64,000 nt of DNA from Photobacterium sanguinicancri (GTDB lineage: Bacteria; Pseudomonadota; Gammaproteobacteria; Enterobacterales; Vibrionaceae): positions 248,001-312,000 of the forward strand of contig NZ_AP024850.1 of the NCBI RefSeq assembly GCF_024346675.1, read 5' to 3'. This document shows, in pieces, positions 28,995 to 40,106 of the stretch (position 1 is its first letter; each line of letters opens with the position of its first letter). The translations under genes were made by a program, and so were the position numbers. A model generated the notes under the pieces. It ran no database searches, was not told the DNA's origin, and saw only the letters and a program-made list of their open reading frames with translations.

Positions 28995-29534
28995 ATGGCG
29001 AAACTGCATGATTACTACAAAGAGTCTATTGTAAAAGAGCTTTCTGAAAAGTTCGATTACAAGAGCATCATGCAAGTCCCAAGGATCGAAAAAATCACAC
29101 TTAACATGGGTGTGGGCGAAGCGATCAACGACAAGAAGCTTTTAGAGAACGCTGCTGCTGACATGACTGCTATTGCAGGTCAGAAGCCGCTAATCACTAA
29201 AGCTCGTAAGTCTGTTGCTGGCTTTAAGATCCGTGAGGGCTACCCGATTGGCTGTAAAGTAACCTTACGTGGCGAGCGTATGTGGGACTTTTTCGAGCGT
29301 CTAATTTCAATTGCTGTACCTCGTATTCGAGATTTCCGTGGTCTTAACCCGAAATCATTCGATGGTCGTGGTAACTACAGCATGGGCGTTCGCGAGCAGA
29401 TTATCTTCCCAGAAATCGACTACGACAAAGTAGATCGAGTGCGTGGTCTTGATATTACTATCACGACTACAGCAGCATCTGATGAAGAAGCTCATGCTCT
29501 GCTTTCTGCTTTTAACTTCCCATTCCGTAAGTAA
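28995..29534 (+). CDS. rplE: Ribosomal protein L5
   Basis: 179 residues, the E. coli length. Binds 5S rRNA and contacts P-site tRNA through its loop. The [15 protein letters not shown] segment and [14 protein letters not shown] are typical. Confidence 0.98.
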   Translation: MAKLHDYYKESIVKELSEKFDYKSIMQVPRIEKITLNMGVGEAINDKKLLENAAADMTAIAGQKPLITKARKSVAGFKIREGYPIGCKVTLRGERMWDFFERLISIAVPRIRDFRGLNPKSFDGRGNYSMGVREQIIFPEIDYDKVDRVRGLDITITTTAASDEEAHALLSAFNFPFRK

Positions 29535-29549
29535 AAGTAAGGGTTACTA

Positions 29550-29855
29550 ATGGCTAAAGAATCGATGAAGGCGCGTGAAACTAAACGCGCTAAGCTAGTA
29601 GCTAAGTTCGCTGAGAAGCGTGCTGCGCTAAAAGCACTAATTAATGACGTGAACACGTCTGAAGACGACCGCTGGAATGCAGTTCTTAAGCTTCAGTCAC
29701 TTCCACGTGATTCTAGTCCTTCTCGTCAGCGTAACCGCTGTAACCAGACAGGACGCCCGCACGGCTACCTACGTAAGTTTGGTCTATGCCGTATCAAGGT
29801 TCGCGAAACTTGCATGAAAGGCGAGATTCCGGGTCTACGTAAGGCAAGCTGGTAA
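29550..29855 (+). CDS. rpsN: Ribosomal protein S14 (long, zinc-independent form)
   Basis: 101 residues, the E. coli length. It lacks the CxxC...CxxC zinc finger of the short form, so it belongs to the C-minus class and does not consume zinc. Closing segment [11 protein letters not shown] is typical. Confidence 0.98.
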   Translation: MAKESMKARETKRAKLVAKFAEKRAALKALINDVNTSEDDRWNAVLKLQSLPRDSSPSRQRNRCNQTGRPHGYLRKFGLCRIKVRETCMKGEIPGLRKASW

Positions 29856-29891
29856 TTTACTTACCAATTTAGAATCACGGAGTATTGACTT

Positions 29892-30284
29892 ATGAGCATG
29901 CAAGATCCGATTTCGGATATGCTGACCCGCATTCGTAACGGTCAGGCAGCGCAAAAAGTTGCTGTTAAAATGCCATCTTCTAAGCAGAAAGTTGCAATTG
30001 CTGCACTTCTAAAAGAAGAAGGTTTCGTGGCTGACTACACTGTTACTGGTGAAGTTAAGCCTGAGCTAGAAGTTACACTTAAGTACTTCGAAGCTAACCC
30101 AGTTATCGAGCAAATCCAACGTGTATCACGTCCTGGTCTGCGCATCTACAAGAAAAAAGATGCTCTACCTTCAGTGATGGGTGGCCTTGGTGTTGCTGTT
30201 ATTTCCACTTCCAAGGGTCTTATGACCGACCGCGCTGCACGCAAAGCGGGTCTTGGCGGTGAGATTATCTGCTACGTAGCTTAA
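29892..30284 (+). CDS. rpsH: Ribosomal protein S8
   Basis: 130 residues, the E. coli length. A primary 16S-binding protein; in E. coli it is the autogenous repressor of the spc operon and binds an rplE-proximal mRNA site. The C-terminal [20 protein letters not shown] segment is intact. Confidence 0.98.
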   Translation: MSMQDPISDMLTRIRNGQAAQKVAVKMPSSKQKVAIAALLKEEGFVADYTVTGEVKPELEVTLKYFEANPVIEQIQRVSRPGLRIYKKKDALPSVMGGLGVAVISTSKGLMTDRAARKAGLGGEIICYVA

Positions 30285-30296
30285 TAGGAGTAGGAC

Positions 30297-30830
30297 ATGT
30301 CTCGTGTTGCAAAAGCACCTGTAGTAATTCCTGCTGGCGTAGAAGTTAAACTTAACGGTCAGGAAATCACTGTGAAAGGCGGTAAAGGCGAACTAGTTCG
30401 TGTTATCAACCAAGCAGTAGTTTTAACCCAGGAAGAGAACACCATTACATTCGGTCCTCGTGAAGGTATCGATAAAGCTTGGGCACAAGCAGGTACTGCT
30501 CGTGCACTAGTTAACAACATGGTTGTTGGTGTTACCGAAGGTTTCACTAAGAAGCTGATTCTTAAAGGTGTAGGTTACCGTGCTGCTATCAAAGGCAACG
30601 CTGTAGGTCTAACCCTTGGCTTCTCTCACCCAGTTGAGCACGAATTGCCGGAAGGTATCAAAGCTGAATGTCCATCACAAACTGAAATCGTACTTACGGG
30701 TACTGATAAGCAGTTAGTTGGTCAAGTAGCTGCAGATATTCGCGCTTACCGTAGCCCTGAACCTTACAAAGGTAAAGGTGTTCGTTACGCAGATGAAAAT
30801 GTGCGTACTAAAGAAGCTAAGAAGAAGTAA
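30297..30830 (+). CDS. rplF: Ribosomal protein L6
   Basis: 177 residues, the E. coli length. Sits near the factor-binding site of the 50S. The second-domain signature [14 protein letters not shown] is present. Confidence 0.98.
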   Translation: MSRVAKAPVVIPAGVEVKLNGQEITVKGGKGELVRVINQAVVLTQEENTITFGPREGIDKAWAQAGTARALVNNMVVGVTEGFTKKLILKGVGYRAAIKGNAVGLTLGFSHPVEHELPEGIKAECPSQTEIVLTGTDKQLVGQVAADIRAYRSPEPYKGKGVRYADENVRTKEAKKK

Positions 30831-30839
30831 GGTAACACT

Positions 30840-31193
30840 ATGGATAAGAAAGCATCTCGTATCCGTCGTGCGACCCGTGCACGTCGTAAGATTGCTGAAC
30901 TGGGCGTTACACGCCTAGTTGTACACCGCACTCCACGTCACGTGTACGCTCAGGTTATCGCACCTAATGGCTCCGAGGTTATCGCTGCCGCTTCTACCGT
31001 AGAAAAAGCGATCCGCGAGCAAGTTAAGAGTACCGGTAACAAGGACGCTGCTACAGCTGTAGGTAAAGCTATTGCTGAGCGCGCGATTGAAAAAGGCATC
31101 TCTAACGTTGCATTCGATCGCTCTGGTTTCCAATACCACGGCCGTGTAGCTGCACTAGCAGAAGCTGCTCGTGAAGCTGGTCTGAAATTCTAA
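30840..31193 (+). CDS. rplR: Ribosomal protein L18
   Basis: 117 residues, the E. coli length. Binds 5S rRNA together with L5 and L25. The [20 protein letters not shown] segment is typical. Confidence 0.98.
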   Translation: MDKKASRIRRATRARRKIAELGVTRLVVHRTPRHVYAQVIAPNGSEVIAAASTVEKAIREQVKSTGNKDAATAVGKAIAERAIEKGISNVAFDRSGFQYHGRVAALAEAAREAGLKF

Positions 31194-31205
31194 GGTAGGC
31201 GGAAG

Positions 31206-31703
31206 ATGGCTAACGAAAAAACTCAATCAGATTTGGCTGAAAAGCTGATCGCTGTTAACCGTGTTTCAAAAACGGTTAAAGGTGGTCGTATTTTCAGCTT
31301 TACTGCACTAACAGTAGTTGGTGACGGTAACGGTCGCATCGGTTTTGGTTACGGCAAGGCACGTGAAGTTCCTGCTGCAATCCAGAAAGCGATGGAAAAA
31401 GCACGCCGTAACATGGTTACTGTTGCGCTAAACGACGGTACTCTACACCACGCTGTTAAAGGTCGCCACACTGGTTCTAAAGTGTACATGCAACCTGCAT
31501 CAGAAGGTACTGGTATCATCGCCGGCGGTGCAATGCGTGCAGTGCTAGAGGTTGCGGGTATCCGTAACGTACTAGCTAAAGCATACGGTTCTACTAACCC
31601 AATCAACGTTGTTCGCGCAACAATTGATGGTCTAAGTGGAATGAACTCTCCAGAAATGATCGCTGCTAAGCGTGGTCTTTCTATCAAAGAAATTCTGGAG
31701 TAA
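31206..31703 (+). CDS. rpsE: Ribosomal protein S5
   Basis: 165 residues (167 in E. coli). Lies at the mRNA entrance and affects fidelity. The N-terminal loop with [14 protein letters not shown], the region of E. coli spectinomycin-resistance changes, looks wild type. Confidence 0.98.
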   Translation: MANEKTQSDLAEKLIAVNRVSKTVKGGRIFSFTALTVVGDGNGRIGFGYGKAREVPAAIQKAMEKARRNMVTVALNDGTLHHAVKGRHTGSKVYMQPASEGTGIIAGGAMRAVLEVAGIRNVLAKAYGSTNPINVVRATIDGLSGMNSPEMIAAKRGLSIKEILE

Positions 31704-31708
31704 TCGAC

Positions 31709-31888
31709 ATGGCTAAGACTATTAAAGTAACACAGACAAAGAGCTCTATCGGTCGTTTACCGAAGCATAAAGCATCTTTGCGTGGCTTAGGCCTTCGTCG
31801 TATCAACCACACTGTTGAACTTGAAGATACTGCTTGCGTACGCGGCATGATCGCTAAAGTTTACTACATGGTTAAAGTTGAGGAGTAA
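31709..31888 (+). CDS. rpmD: Ribosomal protein L30
   Basis: 59 residues (ATG at 31709, TAA at 31886-31888), exactly the E. coli length. Reading the frame gives [17 protein letters not shown] at the N-terminus and VYYMVKVEE at the C-terminus. Small 50S surface protein, in its standard place between rpsE and rplO. Confidence 0.97.
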   Translation: MAKTIKVTQTKSSIGRLPKHKASLRGLGLRRINHTVELEDTACVRGMIAKVYYMVKVEE

Positions 31889-31893
31889 TCAGA

Positions 31894-32328
31894 ATGCGTT
31901 TGAATACTCTATCACCGGCTGCGGGTTCTAAGCCTTCTGCGAAGCGCGTAGGTCGTGGTATCGGTTCAGGTCTGGGCAAAACTGGTGGCCGCGGTCACAA
32001 AGGTCAGAAATCACGTTCAGGTGGTTCTGTGCGTCCAGGCTTCGAAGGCGGTCAAATGCCTTTGAAACAGCGTCTACCAAAATTCGGTTTTACATCTCGT
32101 AAGAGCTTGGTAACAGCTGAAGTTCGTCTAGCTGAGCTAGCGAATGTTGAAAGTGACGTAGTTGATCTAAACAGCCTAAAAGCTGCGAACATCATTACTA
32201 AGAACATCCTTTTTGTTAAAGTTGTTCTTTCTGGTGAGATCGCACGCTCTGTGACTGTTAAAGGTCTTCGCGTGACTAAAGGCGCAAAAGCTGCAATCGA
32301 AGCTGCAGGCGGTAAAATCGAGGAATAA
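31894..32328 (+). CDS. rplO: Ribosomal protein L15
   Basis: 144 residues, the E. coli length. Early 50S assembly protein with a glycine- and arginine-rich N-terminal extension ([20 protein letters not shown]). GAGGAG precedes the ATG. Confidence 0.98.
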   Translation: MRLNTLSPAAGSKPSAKRVGRGIGSGLGKTGGRGHKGQKSRSGGSVRPGFEGGQMPLKQRLPKFGFTSRKSLVTAEVRLAELANVESDVVDLNSLKAANIITKNILFVKVVLSGEIARSVTVKGLRVTKGAKAAIEAAGGKIEE

Positions 32329-32350
32329 TTAACTCGAGGATGAGGTACAG

Positions 32351-33676
32351 ATGGCTAAACAACCAGGACAAGATTTTCGTAGCGCACAAGGTGGCCTAGC
32401 AGAGCTTAAGACTCGCCTATTATTCGTAATAGGAGCTATCTTAATTTTCCGAGCTGGCTCTTTTGTGCCTATTCCTGGTATTGACGCTGCTGTACTTGCC
32501 GATCTGTTCGAACAGCAAAAGGGTACCATCATTGAACTGTTTAACATGTTCTCTGGTGGTGCACTTGAGCGTGCATCAATCTTAGCATTGGGCATCATGC
32601 CGTATATATCGGCATCGATCATTGTTCAATTGCTAACGGTTGTTCACCCGGCGTTAGCCGAGTTGAAAAAGGAAGGAGAGTCTGGTCGTCGTAAGATTAG
32701 CCAGTACACTCGTTACGGCACGCTTGTTTTGGCAACCTTCCAAGCAATTGGTATTGCGACGGGGTTACCAAGTATGATTCCAGGCCTGGTGGTTAACCCT
32801 GGGCTTGGTTTCTACTTTGTTGCGGTTGTGAGTTTGGTTACCGGTACCATGTTCTTAATGTGGTTAGGTGAGCAAGTTACAGAACGCGGCATTGGTAACG
32901 GTATATCTTTGATTATTTTCACTGGTATCGTTGCTGGTTTGCCACCGGCTATTGGACAGACCGTAGAGCAAGCACGTCAAGGTGAATTGCACGTACTTCT
33001 TCTACTGTTAATTGCAGTTATTTCTTTCGCTGTAATTTACTTTGTAGTGTTCATGGAACGTGGTCAACGTCGTATCGTCGTTAACTACGCCAAGCGTCAA
33101 CAAGGCCGTCGTGTCTTTGCTGCGCAGAGCACTCACTTGCCGTTGAAAATCAACATGGCAGGTGTTATTCCAGCGATTTTTGCATCAAGCATCATTTTGT
33201 TTCCAGGCACACTTGCACAGTGGTTTGGTCAAAATGAAAGCCTAGGTTGGCTAAGTGAAATTTCACTGGCTTTAAGCCCAGGTCAACCGCTTTATGTAAT
33301 GCTTTATGCTGCTGCGATTATTTTCTTCTGTTTCTTCTATACCGCGTTGGTGTTTAACCCTCGCGAGACAGCTGATAACTTGAAGAAGTCTGGTGCGTTC
33401 GTACCTGGTATTCGCCCGGGTGAGCAGACTGCGAAATATATCGATAAAGTGATGACACGTTTAACCCTAGCGGGTGCAATGTACATTACCTTTATATGTC
33501 TGATCCCCGAGTTCATGATGATTGCATGGAACGTACGCTTCTATTTTGGCGGTACGTCGCTACTAATCGTAGTTGTAGTAATCATGGACTTCATGGCTCA
33601 AGTTCAGACACTTTTGATGTCTCAACAGTATGAGTCTGTTTTGAAAAAGGCTAATCTTAAAGGCTCAGGCCGTTAA
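32351..33676 (+). CDS. secY: Protein translocase subunit SecY
   Basis: 441 residues (443 in E. coli) with ten transmembrane segments. Channel-forming subunit of SecYEG in the inner membrane. The cytoplasmic loop with [19 protein letters not shown] binds SecA and the ribosome. Co-transcribed with ribosomal proteins in the spc operon as usual. Confidence 0.98.
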   Translation: MAKQPGQDFRSAQGGLAELKTRLLFVIGAILIFRAGSFVPIPGIDAAVLADLFEQQKGTIIELFNMFSGGALERASILALGIMPYISASIIVQLLTVVHPALAELKKEGESGRRKISQYTRYGTLVLATFQAIGIATGLPSMIPGLVVNPGLGFYFVAVVSLVTGTMFLMWLGEQVTERGIGNGISLIIFTGIVAGLPPAIGQTVEQARQGELHVLLLLLIAVISFAVIYFVVFMERGQRRIVVNYAKRQQGRRVFAAQSTHLPLKINMAGVIPAIFASSIILFPGTLAQWFGQNESLGWLSEISLALSPGQPLYVMLYAAAIIFFCFFYTALVFNPRETADNLKKSGAFVPGIRPGEQTAKYIDKVMTRLTLAGAMYITFICLIPEFMMIAWNVRFYFGGTSLLIVVVVIMDFMAQVQTLLMSQQYESVLKKANLKGSGR

Positions 33677-33706
33677 GACTGGTTATTCCATTTACGGAGT
33701 TTAGCA

Positions 33707-33820
33707 ATGAAAGTTCGTGCTTCCGTTAAGAAAATCTGCCGTAACTGTAAAGTTATCAAGCGCAACGGTGTTGTGCGTGTAATTTGCAGCGAGCCAAAGC
33801 ATAAACAACGCCAAGGCTAA
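33707..33820 (+). CDS. rpmJ: Ribosomal protein L36 (zinc-binding form)
   Basis: 37 residues (ATG 33707, TAA 33818-33820). Cys11, Cys14, Cys27 and His32 form the zinc site of the C-plus class, the form normally encoded behind secY; a zinc-free paralogue may exist elsewhere. ACGGAG ribosome site. Last gene of the spc operon. Confidence 0.96.
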
Positions 33821-33846
33821 TTAGCAGAAATATTTCTTGCAAATTG

Positions 33847-33880
33847 AAGATAGGTTGGCTAAATTAGCCAACCATCTTTT
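33847..33880 (+). terminator. Terminator between the spc and alpha operons
   Basis: AAGAT-A-GGTTGGCTA pairs with TAGCCAACC-ATCTT, followed by TT. A long, stable stem 27 bases past rpmJ. Confidence 0.8.
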
Positions 33881-33884
33881 GTGT

Positions 33885-33985
33885 GTGCAAAAGAATTGTA
33901 CCCCCGCTGCGTATCCTACACGGGCTTTGCAGCGGTTATTCTTGAAAAGTACTAGGAGTGAATAGTGGCCCGTATTGCAGGCATT
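33885..33985 (+). promoter_or_regulatory. Alpha-operon leader (Alpha_RBS-type, S4-responsive)
   Basis: The leader holds the arms CCGCTGC (33904-33910) and GCAGCGG (33929-33935), with the conserved GTATCCT and ACGGGCTTT stretches between them. It is followed by TAGGAGTGAATAGTGGCCCG over the ribosome site and start of rpsM. These stretches match my memory of the E. coli alpha-operon leader, where S4 binds a pseudoknot and represses translation. The pseudoknot was not computed. Confidence 0.6.
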
Positions 33986-34321
33986 AACATTCCTGATCAT
34001 AAACATTCTGTAATCGCTTTAACAGCGATCTACGGTATCGGTAAAACCCGTTCTCAAGCTATTCTAGCTGAAGTGGGTATTGCTGAAGATGTTAAGATCA
34101 GTGAACTGAATGAAGAGCAGATCGATCAACTGCGTGATGGTGTAGCTAAGTACACTGTAGAAGGTGATCTACGTCGTGAAGTTTCCATGAACATCAAGCG
34201 TCTTATGGACCTTGGCTGTTACCGTGGTCTTCGTCATCGTCGCAGTCTACCACTACGTGGACAGCGTACTAAAACCAACGCTCGTACCCGTAAGGGTCCG
34301 CGCAAGCCGATCAAAAAATAA
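33965..34321 (+). CDS. rpsM: Ribosomal protein S13
   Basis: 118 residues, the E. coli length, starting with GTG after TAGGAG. A 30S head protein contacting the 50S and P-site tRNA. The basic tail [18 protein letters not shown] is complete. First gene of the alpha operon. Confidence 0.98.
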   Translation: MARIAGINIPDHKHSVIALTAIYGIGKTRSQAILAEVGIAEDVKISELNEEQIDQLRDGVAKYTVEGDLRREVSMNIKRLMDLGCYRGLRHRRSLPLRGQRTKTNARTRKGPRKPIKK

Positions 34322-34334
34322 TCGGATAAGGTAG

Positions 34335-34730
<396 letters not shown>

Positions 34731-34762
34731 CGTTTCGTTTTTAGGAAAACTGGAGAAAGAAC

Positions 34763-35383
34763 ATGGCAAGATATTTGGGTCCTAAGCTGAAGCTTAGCCG
34801 TCGCGAAGGTACTGACTTATTCCTTAAGTCTGGTGTTCGCGCGATTGATACCAAGTGTAAGATTGATAACGCGCCGGGCCAGCATGGTGCTCGTCGTGGC
34901 CGTCTATCTGATTACGGCGTTCAGCTTCGTGAGAAGCAGAAAGTTCGTCGTACATATGGCGTACTAGAAAAACAATTCCGTAACTACTACCAAGAAGCTG
35001 CTCGCATTAAGGGCAATACAGGTGAAAACCTGCTTCAACTTCTTGAAGGTCGTCTAGATAACGTAGTTTACCGTATGGGCTTTGGTGCAACTCGCGCTGA
35101 ATCTCGTCAACTGGTAAGCCACAAAGCGATCCTAGTTAACGGTCAAGTCGTAAACGTTCCTTCTTTCAAGGTAGCGGCTAACGACGTTGTTAGCATTCGT
35201 GAGAAAGCTAAGAACCAAGCACGCATCAAAGCAGCTCTAGAAGTTGCTACGCAGCGTGAACTACCGACTTGGGTCGAAGTAGACAACAGCAAAATGGAAG
35301 GTACGTTCAAGCGTCTTCCAGAGCGTTCTGATTTGTCTGCCGACATCAATGAACACCTGATCGTCGAGCTTTACTCTAAGTAA
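34763..35383 (+). CDS. rpsD: Ribosomal protein S4
   Basis: 206 residues, the E. coli length. Primary 16S-binding protein and, in E. coli, the repressor of the alpha operon; it also has antitermination activity in rRNA operons. The S4 RNA-binding domain follows [20 protein letters not shown]. Confidence 0.98.
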   Translation: MARYLGPKLKLSRREGTDLFLKSGVRAIDTKCKIDNAPGQHGARRGRLSDYGVQLREKQKVRRTYGVLEKQFRNYYQEAARIKGNTGENLLQLLEGRLDNVVYRMGFGATRAESRQLVSHKAILVNGQVVNVPSFKVAANDVVSIREKAKNQARIKAALEVATQRELPTWVEVDNSKMEGTFKRLPERSDLSADINEHLIVELYSK

Positions 35384-35406
35384 GGCTATAGTTAAGAGAG
35401 GACACA

Positions 35407-36396
35407 ATGCAGGGTTCTGTAACAGAATTTCTTAAGCCACGTCTTGTTGATATCGAACAAGTTAACACGACGCATGCAAAAGTAACTCTAGAGCCACTAG
35501 AGCGTGGTTTTGGCCACACTTTAGGTAACGCTCTTCGTCGTATTTTACTTTCTTCAATGCCGGGTTGTGCCGTAACTGAAGTTGAAATCGACGGTGTGTT
35601 ACACGAGTACAGCACCAAAGAGGGAGTACAGGAAGATGTTCTTGAGATCCTTCTAAACCTTAAAGGTCTAGCCGTTAAGGTTGAGGGTAAAGACGAAGTT
35701 ATCCTTACTCTGAACAAATCTGGTGCAGGCCCTGTTGTTGCAGGTGACATCACCCACGACGGTGATGTTGAGATTGCGAACTCAGAACACGTAATCTGCC
35801 ACCTAACTGATGACAATGCTGATATCAGCATGCGCATCAAGGTAGAGCGTGGTCGTGGCTATGTACCAGCATCTGCTCGTATTCACACTGAAGAAGATGA
35901 GCGTCCAATTGGTCGTCTGTTAGTTGATTCAACTTTCAGCCCAGTTGACCGTATCGCTTACTCTGTAGAGGCAGCTCGCGTTGAACAACGTACTGACCTA
36001 GACAAATTAGTAATCGATATGGAGACAAACGGTACGCTTGATCCTGAGGAAGCTATCCGTCGCGCAGCAACTATTCTTGCTGAGCAACTGGATGCATTCG
36101 TAGATCTACGTGATGTACGAGTTCCTGAAGAGAAAGAAGAGAAGCCAGAGTTCGATCCGATCCTACTGCGTCCTGTAGACGATCTTGAACTAACTGTTCG
36201 CTCTGCTAACTGTTTGAAAGCAGAAGCGATCCATTACATCGGTGATCTTGTTCAGCGCACTGAGGTTGAGCTACTTAAAACGCCAAACCTTGGTAAGAAG
36301 TCTTTAACAGAAATTAAAGACGTGCTGGCATCTCGTGGTCTGTCTCTAGGCATGCGCTTAGAAAACTGGCCGCCAGCATCAATCGCTGAAGATTAA
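35407..36396 (+). CDS. rpoA: RNA polymerase alpha subunit
   Basis: 329 residues, the E. coli length. The N-terminal domain dimerises and nucleates core polymerase assembly. The C-terminal domain (about 250-329) contacts UP elements and activators such as CRP; it contains the DNA-contact segment with Arg265 ([12 protein letters not shown]) and the [11 protein letters not shown] helix. AT-rich UP-type DNA is visible upstream of the rRNA promoter in this window. Confidence 0.98.
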   Translation: MQGSVTEFLKPRLVDIEQVNTTHAKVTLEPLERGFGHTLGNALRRILLSSMPGCAVTEVEIDGVLHEYSTKEGVQEDVLEILLNLKGLAVKVEGKDEVILTLNKSGAGPVVAGDITHDGDVEIANSEHVICHLTDDNADISMRIKVERGRGYVPASARIHTEEDERPIGRLLVDSTFSPVDRIAYSVEAARVEQRTDLDKLVIDMETNGTLDPEEAIRRAATILAEQLDAFVDLRDVRVPEEKEEKPEFDPILLRPVDDLELTVRSANCLKAEAIHYIGDLVQRTEVELLKTPNLGKKSLTEIKDVLASRGLSLGMRLENWPPASIAED

Positions 36397-36426
36397 TAGT
36401 TACTGATATCTAGTTAGAAGGATTAG

Positions 36427-36813
<387 letters not shown>

Positions 36814-36830
36814 GCACTAGCCGTTAAATT

Positions 36831-36866
36831 AAAAAGAGCCGAGTCTTAGACTCGGCTTTTTTTTTG
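36831..36866 (+). terminator. Rho-independent terminator of the alpha operon
   Basis: AAAAAGAGCCGAGTC pairs with GACTCGGCTTTTTTTTT around TTA. It closes the ribosomal gene block just before the polysaccharide locus. Confidence 0.92.
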
Positions 36867-36899
36867 CATTGAATTTCTTGATAGCATAAGGAGTTTGAT

Positions 36900-37928
36900 G
36901 TGATTTACTTACTACTCGATAGTTCAGGCTTTGGTGGCATTGAAAGCCATGTTCTACAATTGGCTCGCTTACTGAAAAACAAGCAACAAGCGGTTACCGT
37001 TGTTTTTATTCGTCATTATGTTGATCACCCTCTGTATCAGCAGTTAGAGGATGCTGCTATCCCTTTTCATTTCTTGCATGCTTATGGCAAGAAAATTCAT
37101 TCTGCATACACATTTGCAAAGCAATTGAACGGTGATGATGTGCTGCACGCACATGGTTACAAAGCATCTATTTTTATCCGCGCCCTTCGTTTTTTTACTA
37201 CTTCCACTATCGTCACGACATTTCACGCCGGTGAAACATCATTCGGCCGCGTCGCTTTCTATGAATGGTGTAATCGTGTCTCTAGCTTTATGTCGTATAA
37301 CCTTGCAGTTAGCCAAGCAATACAATCTTCGATTCCAGCTCGGTGTGAGCTACTTTCTAATTTCGTTCCTATTTCCGCCAATGTCGATTGCTTACCGTTT
37401 GGCAAGCCGCGCCGTTTGCAGGTGGGATTTGTTGGGCGACTGTGCGCTGTAAAAGGGATTGATCGGTTTTTATGGTTAGCGGCTCAAAATGATGGATGTG
37501 ATTACCATGTTTTCGGTGATGGTGATGGTGAAGATGTTGAATTGCTCCAGAGTATTGAGAGCCTGAGCGCTAAATTCTCTATCCATTGGCATGGTCGAGT
37601 TGATGATATGGCTGAACATTGGCATGTGTTAGATATTTTACTGATGCCTTCTCGTGCAGAAGGCTTACCTATGGCCGCATTAGAAGCTATGTCGCATGGG
37701 GTGATTACTATCGCGACCGATGTTGGTGATCTTGCTCGTTTATTACCAAACAACTGTATTGTTGAACAATCAAAATGGAAGACCTTGGCTGACATAGTCA
37801 AGACTTTTGATAACGACAAAGCTTTGGCCTTGGATGTTGCCATTAAGCAACAGCAACATATTAAAGATACTTATAGCTGTGAAGCTCGGTGGCCGCAATT
37901 GAAAGCTATTTATCAACTAACAGAGTAA
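36900..37928 (+). CDS. Family 4-type glycosyltransferase (GT-B fold)
   Basis: 342 residues. The N-terminal domain opens with LLLDSSGFGGIESHVLQLARLL, the acceptor-side glycine-rich loop of GT4 enzymes. The C-terminal domain has VGFVGRLCAVKGIDRFL and the nucleotide-sugar motif PSRAEGLPMAALEAMSHG (EX7E-like). It probably adds a sugar to a lipid-linked intermediate of the adjacent polysaccharide; the sugar is unknown. Translation starts at GTG, six bases after AAGGAG; an ATG overlapping it reads straight into TGA. The gene lies 34 bases after the alpha-operon terminator and is convergent with the partner-switch gene, so it is the plus-strand left edge of the locus. Confidence 0.88.
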   Translation: MIYLLLDSSGFGGIESHVLQLARLLKNKQQAVTVVFIRHYVDHPLYQQLEDAAIPFHFLHAYGKKIHSAYTFAKQLNGDDVLHAHGYKASIFIRALRFFTTSTIVTTFHAGETSFGRVAFYEWCNRVSSFMSYNLAVSQAIQSSIPARCELLSNFVPISANVDCLPFGKPRRLQVGFVGRLCAVKGIDRFLWLAAQNDGCDYHVFGDGDGEDVELLQSIESLSAKFSIHWHGRVDDMAEHWHVLDILLMPSRAEGLPMAALEAMSHGVITIATDVGDLARLLPNNCIVEQSKWKTLADIVKTFDNDKALALDVAIKQQQHIKDTYSCEARWPQLKAIYQLTE

Positions 37929-37941
37929 CTCACAGTCAGAT

Positions 37942-39411
37942 TTAGTGGTGGCTATGGCAGTAGCTAATGCTAACTAACGTTTTATCATCGGCAGTCATGG
38001 AGGCGTTGTATTGCCACAATTCTTGGTGGCGTTGTTCGGGGGTAAGATCTGTTAATAGCCTAAGAGCTTTCTTATTCCACTCCGATTCCGCTAGACCATC
38101 ACTATAGCAATGGATGCTGGCACCTGAACTCAATGTGTTTAGCCATGGCTCATCATCTATTTCATCAAATAGCCCCAGCAATCCAGAAGTTTGTTGAATC
38201 TCATCGCTTTGCTTTTGTGAACAATACAAAGGTGCTGGCATACCCGCGTTGAAACACGCAACTTGGCCATCTTCTTGTAAATGGATCAGCATTAAGCACA
38301 GTAGATGCTGTGATTGGCTTAGATACAGCCTAGTATTGAGGTGCTGGTAAAGCTGGGCCGGACTAATGTCATCATTTTCCAACAGCCCACTAATATAACC
38401 TAGCCATACTGCGCCATTGGCTTTCGCTATAGCACCGTGTCCCATGTGATCACCTAAGATGACTAACGTCGTGCCGTCAGCTAGGCTATGTTGCATTACA
38501 AAGTCTCCACTGTTTTCTGCTTGTTGGCTGATTTCGATGTGCCAGTGGGTTACTTCTGTTTGACGTATAGGTAGCGGAAGACATAAAGCTAGCTGTTGCT
38601 CGAATTGTAATTGGTATTGAGTCGTAAGGTGCTGATGCCTTTCTAACACTCGCTGGATAACGCCGAGTAAATGAGGTTTATTGATTGGTTTCAGTAAGTA
38701 GTCATCAATGGCTGATTGTCCTGCCAGTTCTATGCTGTCAGCTAAGCTGTCACCAGAGATAAAGACAAAAGGTAATATTGCATGTCTTCGTTGCTGTTTG
38801 ACGTGATCACGGAAGGTAATCCCACTCATGATAGGCATGTGAAAATCAGTTAATACAAGGTCACAATGATTATGAGTCAGCCATTCAATTGCTTCTGTTG
38901 CTTGGCTAAAAATAGTGAGCTGATAATTATCTTCAAGGAAGTGCGCTAATAGCTTCAACTGGCTTTGGCTGTCATCAACAATTAATAGATGCTGTTTTTG
39001 CTTTTGATTAGACAGGTAAAACGTAATTATATTGGTATCGTTTGATGTTCGGTAATCAAAATCAGCAAAGGTAGCTTTGATAATAGCAAGCCCCATACCT
39101 GACTCGCTCAACATATTGGGGAGATCAGCTGCGTTGATCATTGCGTTCAGCTCCTCCCATGGTGAACCATTATCATGAATTTCTAGGCAGTCTCCTTGCT
39201 TGTTTCTTCCGTAGCGAATTGTGATGGTGCTGGGTGGCTGTGGAGGATGTTTCAGTAAGTTAGTACTATATTCACTACATACGAGTTGTAATTGCTGTAA
39301 ACGAGTAGGGTTAATGTCTAGCGCTGCTGCTTTATCAGTGAAAAGACTACGAATATGACTTAGTGTCGAGTAGTTAAGTTGAAAGCGGCGTTGCAGCAAT
39401 ACTTGATCCAT
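37942..39411 (-). CDS. SypE-like response regulator: HATPase kinase, receiver and PP2C phosphatase domains
   Basis: 489 residues in three domains. Residues 1-135 form an RsbW-type ATPase/serine kinase with the N-box Glu47 and Asn51 (SEYSTN), HDNGSPW and SESGMGLAI. Residues 140-255 form a receiver with acidic pocket VDD, phosphoacceptor Asp189 (LTDFHMP), Ser219 and Lys241. Residues 265-489 form a SpoIIE/PP2C phosphatase with Asp303, GDHMGHG (Asp321), YSDGL (Asp438) and DDK (Asp475/476), so all three domains look active. This is the architecture of V. fischeri SypE, which phosphorylates and dephosphorylates the STAS protein SypA. A STAS protein is encoded at 43559-43870 in the same transcription direction. 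The start shares a base with the stop of the upstream gene. Confidence 0.88.
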   Translation of the reverse strand: MDQVLLQRRFQLNYSTLSHIRSLFTDKAAALDINPTRLQQLQLVCSEYSTNLLKHPPQPPSTITIRYGRNKQGDCLEIHDNGSPWEELNAMINAADLPNMLSESGMGLAIIKATFADFDYRTSNDTNIITFYLSNQKQKQHLLIVDDSQSQLKLLAHFLEDNYQLTIFSQATEAIEWLTHNHCDLVLTDFHMPIMSGITFRDHVKQQRRHAILPFVFISGDSLADSIELAGQSAIDDYLLKPINKPHLLGVIQRVLERHQHLTTQYQLQFEQQLALCLPLPIRQTEVTHWHIEISQQAENSGDFVMQHSLADGTTLVILGDHMGHGAIAKANGAVWLGYISGLLENDDISPAQLYQHLNTRLYLSQSQHLLCLMLIHLQEDGQVACFNAGMPAPLYCSQKQSDEIQQTSGLLGLFDEIDDEPWLNTLSSGASIHCYSDGLAESEWNKKALRLLTDLTPEQRHQELWQYNASMTADDKTLVSISYCHSHH

Positions 39412-40106
39412 TACTGATACTTACCTTGTAATAATGGATTGGTTTGTAAGTAGTTTCTGATTTGCTGTTTCATTATTTTGGGTAACCACTTCGCTTTATT
39501 TTCCATAACCCGTCGTATCTCTTCTGCCAATGTTGGATTAATTTGATCGTTAATTAAGGTCCCGATTAAATCTACATTCCCTTGCTCAAGTCGCTGGACA
39601 CTTGCGAGCACTTCGCTTTCGGTTGTTTTACCCGCAGCAATACACAAGATAGTGCCATTACTTGCATGACTGATAGAGGCAATAGCAAGATTTCGCCAAT
39701 TGGCTGTATTGATATTGCCTACATCACAGATAATGTACTGATAGTCATCAAGCCATTGCTTAACCGCTGCGGCGAGTATTTGTGGTTGGCGCAGCTCTAA
39801 AATTGTTTGTTGTGATTGAGGCTGAGGTAGTAAATCGAGCTCTTCACTTAACACTCTGATGTGTTTGGAAAAGTCTGCAGCCTGACACGACCAATCGGCT
39901 TTGGGGTAACCTTGACCTGATCCAGCAAGATCGAGGTCGATCAGTAATGTCTTCGGCTGATCGGCGGATAAACGTTGTGCCAGCCAATAGGCTTGCGTTG
40001 AGGTGCCACAGCCTGAACTGGCACCAGCAAAGGTAATAATACGGCATTGACGCTGATGGATTTGTTGAAATAGTTGGTCAAATTCCTGACTTAGCCACGG
40101 CTTCAT
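39411..40106 (-). CDS. ParA/CpsD-type P-loop NTPase of the polysaccharide locus (SypD-like position)
   Basis: 231 residues with a MinD/CpsD-like fold: IITFAGASSGCGTSTQAYWLA at the nucleotide loop, LIDLDLAGSGQ as Walker A' aspartate region and YQYIICDVGN as Walker B. The P-loop has Thr where BY-kinases have Lys, and the C-terminus has no tyrosine cluster (one Tyr in GKYQ), so classical tyrosine-kinase autophosphorylation is doubtful. It probably works with the Wzz-type protein (46941-48383), which lacks a cytoplasmic kinase domain. Both ends overlap neighbours (ATGA with the exporter, one base with the SypE-like gene). Confidence 0.8.
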   Translation of the reverse strand: MKPWLSQEFDQLFQQIHQRQCRIITFAGASSGCGTSTQAYWLAQRLSADQPKTLLIDLDLAGSGQGYPKADWSCQAADFSKHIRVLSEELDLLPQPQSQQTILELRQPQILAAAVKQWLDDYQYIICDVGNINTANWRNLAIASISHASNGTILCIAAGKTTESEVLASVQRLEQGNVDLIGTLINDQINPTLAEEIRRVMENKAKWLPKIMKQQIRNYLQTNPLLQGKYQ

